Assembly (NCBI GenBank): GCA_905250115.1
Contig: CAJNOI010000008.1
Coordinates: 1,193,822 to 1,257,821, forward strand
Direction: 5' to 3'
DNA length: 64,000 nucleotides
Source of the DNA: Adineta steineri
Lineage: Eukaryota; Rotifera; Eurotatoria; Adinetida; Adinetidae
The translations under genes and the position numbers were made by a program. Below, in pieces: positions 13,779 to 24,148 of the stretch (positions are counted from its first letter, which is position 1; every line of letters begins with the position of its first letter). Under the pieces are notes generated by a model. The model was not told the origin of the DNA and did not search any database. It saw nothing but the letters and a program-made list of their open reading frames with translations.

Positions 13779-14408
13779 TTTATGTAAATGATAAATGAAC
13801 CGTTTAGTTACTAGAAAACGAATATTTGTTTTTCAAAATGATGAAGAGGGAATATATGGATTGTCTACCATCAGTTGCAGGTTTTATTTTGCCTCCATGA
13901 CATAGAAAAGATTAAAATCAATTGATCAAATTATTTCATAATACATTAAAAAGGGTTCTCCTAATGAGAAATGCAATTAAAAACGAATAATTTTATTGAG
14001 AAAAAAACTTGAACATTAGCGCCGCTATCATAAAACAAAGAAAAACAACCAATCAGAAAATAACGTATATGTGAATGACATTTACATTTGTTTATCTTAT
14101 TTATCGATGAAAATCATAATTGCTCAATTCTGTTTCTACTGTTTCTTATCTTAATTACTCTAATTTCTATTCCAAATTGACTATAAAATTGATTGTATCA
14201 TACATATATATTTAAATGTTACGAATCATTTCTTTTCTATTTACCATTGACTTAGTTACTACCTAATTTTGTTATTCATAACCTACGGCTTGCTATTTTT
14301 TCTTGAGGATTTTATCTAATACAAAGATTATCAATATATTTAAATGACAAGATATTCTTTATGATTTATTGTTTAGTTCATTCCATATCGATTTAACAAG
14401 AGAATAAA

Positions 14409-14856
14409 ATGCTTCAATCTCGTGGTATTTCTGATTTACTTGCAGCTGAAAAAAAAGCTCAAGAACTTATTGAAGAAGCTCGAAAACGTAAGTTTTCTAT
14501 AATAGATTGATTTTTATTTTTATTAATAAAAAATAGGTAAAAATAAACGTATAAAAGATGCTCAAAATGAAGCAAAAGTTGAAATTGAACAATTTAAAGC
14601 AGAACGTGAAAAAAAATATAAAGGCTTGGAACAACAGGTTAGTTATCGTTTTCATAAATGTTTATTTATTTTTTGTTTTGAATAGCAATTGGGTAATCGA
14701 ACTCAAATGACTGAAGAATCGAATAAAGAAACTCAAATACAAATAGGAGCATTAAAATCTCAATATGAATCTAATAAACAAGAATTACTTCAACGTATTA
14801 TTACACTCGTATGTGATATTAAACCTGAAGCACATATAAATGCTCGCATCGATTAA
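14409..14856 (+). CDS. ATP6V1G: V-type proton ATPase subunit G
   Basis: Three exons, 14409-14487, 14537-14637 and 14686-14856, give 116 residues, the usual size of subunit G (about 115-118). The N-terminus SRGISDLLAAEKKAQELIEE is the conserved subunit G start, followed by a KNKRIKDAQNEAKVEIEQF heptad-like helix. The C-terminal half is a Gln/Glu-rich helix. Subunit G pairs with subunit E to form the peripheral stalks that hold the V1 motor against the membrane part of the proton pump. Introns are 48-49 bp. Nothing is missing, and the gene looks intact. Confidence 0.95.
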
Positions 14857-15864
14857 GAAAAAAAGTACCCTTCTCATATCTTTTTTTGTCTCATTCATTC
14901 CAATATATAAACCCCCGTCGTCTAAGTGTATTTATTATATTCTATTATACATTTTTATTTCTATAGAGCAATCGTATGTGTCTTTCGTATTCTATTAAAT
15001 ATATATATAAATGTCTTTTATTGTAACTAAATATATTGTCAAGTAGATAAATATATAGTAAAATTTTGAAAAACAATACTATCTTAAGAAAGTCAAGAGA
15101 ACCGTTCACATCAGACTTTTAAAGATTAAATCAAATCAGATAGAAAATGGAGGGTTTCATACTTTTTTATTATTTACGTTCTGTTTTTCTAGGTGAAGAA
15201 AATAAGAAAAACGTATGTGAATAGTTTAACGATTATTCATCTAAGTTGTTTTACTCTAATTGAGGATCGAATTCAATTATATTCATCTTCTCAGCGCTGT
15301 CATCATCAATTATACTCAAAATTCACATTATTCATGAGAATTTGGTATTTATATTTGCTTGCTTTTCCAGCTATTTCTAGTCATAATGTTTTTGATAACT
15401 TTTTCAAGTAATTATCCACTAGTTGTATATACTATAAAACATTTGTCTGTGTATAAGTTTAACCAGCTATATTAATATTCAGTTTTAATCGTCTAATAAC
15501 TGATATTTATATTGCCATTGACGGCATTCTAAACAATTATTAATCTACGGGATTCCAAATATAATAGGTTATTATAAATAATATATCATTCAACTCGCTA
15601 TGTACTAATGATATTCAAATATGCGCAATTTGTCGACAAATGACTTGTTATGTCAAGAAAGGCATCAATTCCGTGATTGTCAATACAAATTATAATCGCA
15701 AAACTAATCAAAACACATATCAATACTATCTATATATCAATTCATGTTGTTATTCTTGTCAAATAAAAATGTTTTCTCATTATAATTCAACAACAACCAT
15801 GATGTTTGTAAAGATCATTCATAGTCTATTCAAGATATATTTGATTTTAAAGATAAGTTATTAT
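14857..15864. other. Intergenic, no gene seen
   Basis: V-ATPase G 3' flank followed by AT-rich sequence. Open frames at 15193-15411 and 15640-15867 have no recognisable domain and no splice context, so I do not call them genes. Confidence 0.4.
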
Positions 15865-16283
15865 TAGAGATGTGCAGTGTCGGTTTACTGAGCACCGATT
15901 TCCAATGACAACGATGTTCACTGACACTGAAAACGTCAGTTCGGTGCTCACCGTGCCACTGAAAATGACGGTGTTAGTGTTCATCGAACACAGAATATAA
16001 GTGTCAGTGATCACTGTGCCACTGAAAATATCGGTGTTAGTGCTCACGGATCACTAAAGGTATCAGTTTCAGTGATCATCGTGCTAGTTTTTCGGTGAAT
16101 ACGAAGATATTGTTGTAAATACTAAGGTTTAGCACAAACATATTTTAGCTAACAGTTATCACTAACACTTATATTCGGTGTTCGGTGAACGCTGACAACC
16201 ACATTTTCAGTGGCACGATGAGCACCGAACTGATGTTTTCAGTGTCCGTTTTTCAGTATTTTCACTGACACTGTACATCTCTA
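15865..16283. mobile_element. Non-autonomous hAT-type transposon (MITE), 419 bp
   Basis: The ends are inverted copies: TAGAGATGTGCAGTGTC on the left and TAGAGATGTACAGTGTC (inverted) on the right. The element is flanked by a perfect 8-bp duplication GTTATTAT at 15857-15864 and 16284-16291. An 8-bp target duplication and A/G-rich termini are typical of the hAT superfamily. It has no transposase. The interior is built from repeats of a GTGCCACTGAAAAT plus CGGTGTTAGTG block (near 15952 and 16015, and inverted near 16200), so much of it can fold back. The minus-strand open frame at 15847-16047 is an artefact of these repeats. Confidence 0.85.
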
Positions 16284-17019
16284 GTTATTATATCAATGAT
16301 TAACATGAGAATAATAAATAGAAATGAACTAAAAAATTGAATGCAGACCTTTTTTCAAAATATTGTATTCTACGAAAATATTTTACTAGTAGAAGTTTTC
16401 GTTTTCTTTATGCAAAAATATCGATAGAGACTTCTCAGTAATTATTTTTTCATATACATCTATATGGGCAAAGCGAAAATTTTATTAGTAACAATAGCTT
16501 GAAAACTGTACACAAATTCTTCAATTTTGCGTTGACTTTATTTATTGTAAGTGTCTAATTTAGTTATCTGAATCATCAGATCCGTTCAATATTGATTTAG
16601 TTAATGCTTCAGCATTATGATCTAAATACATTTCATTGATAAAAAGCTTTGTATGTTAGATATTGATTATTACGTTCGTTCAATAAGATCAATGCCCTTC
16701 ATTCGAGCTTCGGTAATCCATTGAAAAAGACTTTAAATTATAAGAATGATTATCGGAACAATTTCAAAAATCAATGTTTTATGTTTATTTTCCATTAAAA
16801 GAAAATGTTTATCTTTTCATTCAACTAATGAAAAAATATAATGAATTAAATTGTAAATTTTAATATATATATATATATAACTGGCTTATAGGTATATGTC
16901 TTTCTTTGAACGAAAGCACGATTATAGAGAATAAAATACAAACAAATAGACAAAACATGAGCACACATACAAATGACAACAACAAACAACATTGACTAAA
17001 AATACTTTAGATGCTGAAG
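16284..17019. other. Intergenic with a possible coding fragment on the minus strand
   Basis: At 16563-16718, read on the minus strand, there is FQWITEARMKGIDLIERT then a stop, and after a short gap EMYLDHNAEALTKSILNG ending SDDSDN and a stop. The composition looks like a real C-terminal exon pair that has decayed, or whose 30-bp gap is misread, but I do not recognise the protein. The rest is AT-rich with a TA run near 16863-16880. Confidence 0.3.
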
Positions 17020-20000
17020 TTAGAAAGCAGTAGCTCCATTCCATCCATTCAAAAAATACTGTTGACTGTCGACAATCACCGACGTATGATGATAAGGATG
17101 TTCTGTTGGATAATTTGTTGATACATAACAATTATTTGTTGGTGGATAGAAATCTATTTTATCGGACGGTAAATTTGTTTCATAATCAATATTAGATAAA
17201 TGATGATGATGATGATGAGGAATAGATTCATTATCAAGACGTATTCGTTTATTATTTACACTACACAATGATAATGTTTCACCTGATGAATCTTGTTTAA
17301 TATGTTGTTGTATTAATGGAGTTTGTGCAATTTGTTTCTTTTTATCTAAAATTATTTGATGTGATGGTTGTTGTTGTTGTTGTTGTTTCGAAGGAATCAT
17401 TTTCGTTGATGCATGATAATCATTTGATTGTTGATCATAGTACATTGAATTATAGATGGGTAATGAAGAGGATTTATTATTATCATCATCGGGATTTGAA
17501 TATGTTGAAAAACAAGTTGGATTTGTATATGTAGTTGAAGATGGATAAGGAGGAAAATTTGAATAATTTGTTTGAGGAGGAGGATGATGAGAATTATAAT
17601 AAATATCATCATGTGGATAACATGTATTTGCTGGTATTGATGAATAACCATCAGTTAATATTGTTGGTGATGGTAGAATTTCATTTTTAGTTAATAATTT
17701 TGGTGATGATTTACGTTGTTTTATTGAACATTTTGTTTTAAGAATTTTATTTGTACAATTTCGATGTGATATTGATGATGCTGAAGAATTTAAACTTGTA
17801 TTTGCTGTTGGACATTTATCGTTTTCAACTGAATTAGCTGTTAATGTTGCTAATGCTTGAGCTGAACGTATATAATCTGATGGAGTTTTTTCAACTTGAT
17901 CAATCGATAAATTTAAATGTTTAGCTTCGACATCACTATAATATTGAATTTATTTGAAAATAAAACAAAAAAGACATTTTACCTTAATGCATGATTAACA
18001 CTAACAATGACTTCTGGACGTGATGATCGACTATTATGAACAAGAGTTGCATAACTTTGCACTAAAATCAATATGAATTAAATCTAATAAAAAATTAAAT
18101 AAATACTTACTCCATATCCAACCACCATTTCTTGTTAAAAAACGATAATATCGAGTGGTTACTTGTCCTTTAGTTAGCACTAAAAAATAATATAGTAATT
18201 ATTATCTTGTCTCAATTTATTCTAATAGATATAGTTTTCATACTGAAATAGTTGTTCGGTTACAAAAAGATTTCTAGACAAGAACTTATAATTTTTTATA
18301 AGTGTCATTTGTAATCGTAAAAACTTTCATTTCAACAGGTATACTATTTATTAATCTGCACACCTTACACATATTTCTATTCTTAATTTAACGCTTTTAT
18401 TGATGTAATACTTTATCCCTTCGTTGCTGTCGTGGGGTCCAAGCGGACCCACCACTTATCTATATCTTCTAAGAAGACTGCAGCTGATATTTCGGTTTCC
18501 TGTTTTTGACTAGTGCACATTAAGACCAACCCATAGAGAAAGATTGGATTTCCTTTCTCTTGTGTTTAAGTAATTATAAGACTACAACTGAAGGCTCAAA
18601 ATGGGGACAGCTACGAAGGATTAATACAACGACAAATGTTTATTTTTATAATAAATATAAAGCCAATACTTACAAACTTGATGTGCCCATCTTAATGCCA
18701 TTAAATCTTGTGTGTGTACATAATGATACAAAGTTCTATCAACAAGATCTTGTGGTTCATATCCAGTTATTTGTGATACTCTAATATAAAACTTTATTCA
18801 TCTTACAATAACGACAACAAAGTAATACACATACCTTGAATCAAGAAATAATAATTTAAAATCTTGACCAGCACGAAACATAAACATATTCGAAAAAAGA
18901 CGTATTTCAGTTATTGAACAACTTGGTAATGAATAACCATATGCAATAAGACCAACATTTTGATAACAATTTTCTGTATTATTCATATTATTTGTTGAAC
19001 CATAACATGATATTGTATCAAAATTAAATTGTTTAATTTTTAAATAACCCGAACAATGTATAACTTTAAATCCATTTGTAGTTAAACCAGCATTACGTTT
19101 AGCCAAAACACATTTCATACGTATAAAAAATGAACGTTCTATTTCATATTCACCATTTGCACATAATGTTTGACTGTAAGTTGGTAATGGTGCTGTTAAT
19201 ACATTCGCCATTTCTTCATGATCAATTGGATGAATATATTCATAAATAGAATTTCCAGTTAATTCAACTTGTGATAAACCTAAATGTGTTGAAGCTGTTT
19301 CAGATATATACATGATTTTACCATCAGGACTAACAACAAATAAAAATCCATCAAGGATCTAATAGAGAAAAATATAGGATAGAATTAATAAAGAAATATT
19401 TTGAATAGACAAACTTGTGTTAATTGAGAATTAACTTCACGCTCAATTGCTGTTTGAGTTAGTGAACGTGAACCCCATGCATTGCCGAGTCCTAAGAATA
19501 CATATAAATATAGACGAGAAATTATATCAACACTACGAGATTTAGATTATCTTCTGATCAAAATGCATCAATAGAAAATTCTCTTTTTCTCTCAACGAGA
19601 ATAATGACTAATAGAAATTGTCATACGATATTGAAAAGCAAATAAACTACTATTTACATTTTTATCTGAACGCAAAAAAAAACTAATCACTTTACATTAT
19701 TATCCTTAATAGATATTAAATATAAATCTTTTATTTGTCAGACAGAGACACAGAGAGTTCAAAAAAACGTTTTTTATTTTCATATGTTACATATAAATGT
19801 AATCCAATAGAAATCAAGAAAAATATAGATATGAAAATCAGATCGAATTCTTATCAATGACGATTACAGAAATAAAAAGTTCATCATTTATATGTGAAAT
19901 TTCTCTTTTTGTTTTAAATATAAAAAATAAATGATGAGATTGTTACGGAGTAAAAACATCCGGATAAAATAAAAGATTTATTTCAAACTAAGCTGATCAA

Positions 20001-23000
20001 AGTTAGTGTAAAGAATAATTCTTTGAATCAATGTAATTTCTTCTTCATCTATTTTTTAATATAAAACAACTCAGATAAAATTGTCATGCACAGCAAATAA
20101 ACTCTTGCCATTCTAATTGTTCCTTTTTCTTTCAGCTCATATATATATATATATGAAAGAATAAACTGTAAAAAAAAAGCTCTATACTCATATCAATTTT
20201 CAAATGAACTATAAAATTATTTGATAAATGAACATGTTAAAATTGTCGATATTGTGTTAATGACGTCATCTTAGTTAATCGTTACAGATCATTAGATTAC
20301 CTTCGGGTACAATAGCACGCATTTTAAGATAACTTGTTGTAAGACGTATAACAGATGCTTTATCCAATTGATCAGTAATTGCATGTGGTAATGGTAAAAG
20401 TTTGGCCAATTCAAAAAATTCCGCATTTTCTTTTTCACGTCGACTTCGAGCTGCATTCTTGGATTTTTCTTTCATTGCTTCAATTCTTAAAGAATAAAAA
20501 CAAAATAAGAAAAAAATATGTATAAACAAAAATAAGAAAAGATCATTTCAAATTTATGACTTTCTCATTATTTTCACTTGTCTATAAGCACACGTTTTTA
20601 TTCTTCTTCTCTTCTACTATCTATTAAATCGTGCCGATTTTCATCATTGTCATCTGAGAAATGAATTTCTCTATTAACGAGTATTTCGTCAAATGAGAGA
20701 GAGACATCAGGAAACAGATTAGCATTGTTAACTAAAAAAAAATCTGAGATCCTACTTAACGCATCCATCTCATTTGGCACGCGCATATATGCACATCATT
20801 TTTCTATTTTTATTTCAAAGCGACAATCAACCCATCAGCATTGTGTATTAATTAGTTCAATTTAAAAGAAAAAAAATTTTGCTTGTTAATTTAGAAGAGA
20901 AAAAAAACGACTTACTTATGTTAAAGTAGTAAATAATCAATAGGAATAACAACAACAACAACGGTTTATTAATCCGCTGATGTTGCTGCTATGCTTATAA
21001 CACATATGAAACGTCTCTCTCCTTTTTTTCTTCTTCTTCTTCTTTCTTCACTCATCAATAAGAAGATGTCCGTTGTGCATTTTATACTCATATTCCTATT
21101 CGCTGACTTGATTCTTCTCATTTTTCTTTTCTCTTTTCTTCTATAATTCTTATTCGTATTATATACCAACAAACAAAATCATATTAGATTGTGAACAAAG
21201 AATCTTCATAGTTCTTCTAATCAATTGGTAACAAAAAAAAAACGAAGAAGAAGAAGAAAGGACACACAACAATAAATTTGTTTTATTCTATTTAGAATCT
21301 AATAGGCCGAAGCAATACTTTAACTATTGATTGACCTTAGAAATTGAATATTGTTATCATTTGAGCGTGACAAAATCTCGACATTTTCTTTTTTTCTGAT
21401 AAGTTATATATATATATGAAGATGAATAGCTTGTTTGCCTGCTCTATCTCTTTACTGCTCTTGATTGATTTGTCTAATATAAAAACACAAAATTCTATGT
21501 TATATGTTAACTTTTCTTACTTCAATCGAATGTATACTATATCGGACATGAAGAAGAAGAAGAAGAAGAAAAAAAACGAAGGAATTAGGATGAGATTAAC
21601 ACAATATATAACTAACAGGTTCATATACACAAAAGAAAGCGGTAGTTGAATCTCTTAACAAACTTCTTCAATTGAATTTCTTCTAACAAATTTTACTATT
21701 GAAAACGAATATATATACATTTCACTAAGATTTTTTTCCTCATCTATATTTTTGTATAAAGACATCATGTATATCGAATAGAAAAGGTATTTTGCATATA
21801 TTGTTAATTCTTGTTTTTTTGACATTAACACATCAGAGAATGTTTGTCAATTGAAAGAGAGAGAGCTACCTGTATAGAGAGAGAAACGATGAAAAGCAAA
21901 TATAAGCTTTCTGTGAAAAGAGACATTGATCAATCGAGCTAGTCTCATAGACAAAGAAAAAAGTCAACATTATTATTAAATTTATAAGCAAGCAATATAT
22001 ATATTGAAGAAACGCGTGTCGAACAAAATACTCAATCTTTTTGTTAGACGGATGATTCTAAGGTTTGAAATTTGCATGTGAATCATTTGTATGATAGAAA
22101 AGATGCTTTAAAAGTGCACATATAACAGATGATATATGTTTGAAAATTTTGTTGTTTTGATTTGTAAATAATAGTAAATTTCTATGATTAGATTTTATGT
22201 AAAAGAGAAGTTTAATTTTGTAAATAGAACGAAAATTATCTTTGAATTTTGAGAAGCCATTGATTTCAATGTCACATCAAAGAGAAAAAAATGAAATTAA
22301 TTCTTTCAGAATTCGAACTATAATATATTTACTTATCATTTCGCATAAATTGATTTATTAAAAAATAAAATAAAAAATGATGTAGTATTACTTTACAGTA
22401 TGATATAAATTAATAATTTCAACGTTGTTTCGATATGATCTGATATTTTATGAATTCGGAAGATGATTATGAAATCTTGCTATTTTTTTTTGTTTCTAGC
22501 AGGCGTGATTATACAATTAGAATTATTTCCTTTAGTAAAACTATGCAGTATGAGATTGGAAATTGCATAGTGATATAATACTTTTCCTCAATTAATTCAT
22601 CGTGATCAATTTTGATCAGATGTCGCCTGTTGTATGGATATATGTATTGATAAATCCTGAAGAGGGACCTACCTATCGAGAATAAGATTAGTAAAAAACG
22701 CTTCTTCATAATCGTTAAATACAATTGATCTTAACTGTCGTTTCTATTTATCAATGAATTCAGGGGCACACTGACTAGGGGGCGCGTGGGGCATTATTCC
22801 CCCTGCTTTGAAAAATTTTAGTTTTCTTTTGGTCAATGAAATCAAAAGCAGGGGTTTTTACATGTTTTCTGGTTTTAGAATTAAGCAAAAATGGGTGTTG
22901 CGCCATCCCTGCTTTTAGAACTTGAAGTACTGAGGTTTTACGCCCCTGCCTTGTAACCCTCGGTACGCCCCTGAATGGATTAAAGCCTTTGCCTTGTAAG

Positions 23001-24148
23001 AAACCATATTGTTTCTAGCAGAGGCGTAAGTCAGGTGTCAGAGCAGGGGAACGGGGGGTGCAACCTTTTTTTTTCTATTTTGGCGACCAAAAAAACGAAA
23101 TTTTCAAAAGTAGGGGAGGCGTAAACCCCTTTTCTTCTATTAGTTTTCGAAAGCAGGAGAGGTATTGCGCCCCACGCGCCCCCCTATTTACGCCACTGGT
23201 TTCTATTCTCTTACGATATATCTATTTTAATAGATATCAAATGTAAATTTACTCTATCAAAACCAGTGTTAGAGTATTGTAAAAAAATAGTTTCTTTTTT
23301 TTTAATAAGCGGACAATTCCATTCAATAATCATTTATATTAGTGGTGACTAATATAAATGATTGATTTTCTTATTATAACTTTGAATAAGATTTTAATTA
23401 TCATTCAGTAACTATTTTAAAAATGAAGGTCGCAAAACTAAAAACATATTATATTTCACTTGTTCTATAATGCAACATAACTCTTCCAGAATTTCAAAAG
23501 AGAAAGATATTATAACATCTCAAAGTCACGTTCTGTTTATTCACACAAGAAGATAAAATAATAATCCACATCTTGAACAATCTGATTATTGTGAAAATGA
23601 GACTCAATCTAATAGTGTTTATTCAATATTTTAAAAACTAATAGATTACTAAATACTTTTACTACACTAGATAATTTAAAAAATGAATGATCTATCCATT
23701 CATATTCGATATCTTGTCAGCGGTGGTTGGCGATTCTTTTGTCTCTGCAAAAAATACTTGGAATATACCTCAAAAATCGATTTTTCACCATGCCTCCGCC
23801 ACTGTATCTCGTATAAGAACAAGATATTTAACAATCATTTTCGATAGTTTTATTGGAAGCATAATATCAGAGAAAAAAACCATGTCAGTATCATAACAAA
23901 CGTGTCTATTCGAATTTTGAACTATTTAATTTTAATTCTTAAAAATAAAAATAATCATTTAACTTTTCTAATATTATCACAACTATTTTTCAAAAAGTAT
24001 TTATCCTTCTATCCTCATCTAATATATCATTATCACGTAGAGCATACCTGTCGAAATCATTTGTAGTTATGTTTGTATCGTCGTTAATATGCATTTCTTG
24101 AATAAATGTATGATTTTGTGTTATATCTCCATTATTTATATCGATCAT
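17020..24148 (-). CDS. sim: Single-minded (SIM) bHLH-PAS transcription factor
   Basis: Eight exons on the minus strand: 24148-24048, 20485-20301, 19491-19415, 19358-18835, 18780-18674, 18179-18111, 18061-17983 and 17935-17020, giving 685 residues. The bHLH exon reads [17 protein letters not shown] and later [18 protein letters not shown], a near match to animal SIM proteins. PAS-A includes [20 protein letters not shown] and [13 protein letters not shown]. The next block keeps [20 protein letters not shown] and [15 protein letters not shown] includes [19 protein letters not shown] and [15 protein letters not shown]. The tail is low-complexity, with Gln and His runs. SIM acts as a dimer with ARNT/Tango at CNS-midline-type enhancers. 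The first exon adds 33 residues before the bHLH and joins in phase, but the protein could also start at the Met in MKEKSK. Intron 1 is 3.6 kb, far longer than the others. Confidence 0.93.
18416..18620. mobile_element. Possible Harbinger-type MITE in a sim intron
   Basis: The ends TCCCTTCGTTGCTGTC and, inverted, TCCTTCGTAGCTGTC match at 14 of 16 positions allowing one gap. TTA borders both ends (18413-18415 and 18621-18623), the 3-bp duplication type of PIF/Harbinger elements. A GC-rich hairpin (GGGTCC, loop, GGACCC) lies just inside the left end. It makes this 490-bp intron much longer than the other late sim introns. Confidence 0.5.
20486..22752. other. 3' part of sim intron 1, no gene seen
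   Basis: AT-rich intronic sequence with simple repeats (GAA/CTT runs near 21030 and 21245-21262, AAG run near 21551-21570, TATA runs). Short open frames on both strands are low-complexity. Enhancers could lie here, but none can be recognised from the sequence alone. Confidence 0.4.
22761..22973. mobile_element. hAT-type MITE, 213 bp, in sim intron 1
   Basis: Begins CAGGGGCACACTGAC and ends, inverted, CAGGGGCGTACCGAG. The flanking 8-mers AATGAATT (22753-22760) and AATGGATT (22974-22981) agree at seven of eight positions, consistent with an aged hAT target duplication. The GC content stands out sharply from the intron. No coding capacity. Confidence 0.7.
23019..23198. mobile_element. Second hAT-type MITE, 180 bp, in sim intron 1
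   Basis: Begins CAGAGGCGTAAGTCAGG and ends, inverted, CAGTGGCGTAAATAGGGG. The flanking 8-mers GTTTCTAG (23011-23018) and GTTTCTAT (23199-23206) agree at seven of eight. Internal blocks (GGGGGCGCGTGGGG, a CAGG-rich patch and TTTTCGAAA-like sequence) resemble those of the neighbour at 22761, so the two are probably relatives inserted close together. The small open frame at 23058-23246 is a by-product. Confidence 0.7.

Noticed and set aside
15847..16047. 66-codon minus-strand frame with repeated TDT/NTDIFSGTV-like units
   Set aside because: It is the translation of the internal repeats of the hAT MITE, not a protein gene.
17316..17651. Frames on both strands opposite the sim tail
   Set aside because: They are shadows of the low-complexity Gln/His-coding last exon.
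23058..23246. 62-codon plus-strand frame
   Set aside because: It falls inside the 23019-23198 MITE and reads its GC-rich repeats.
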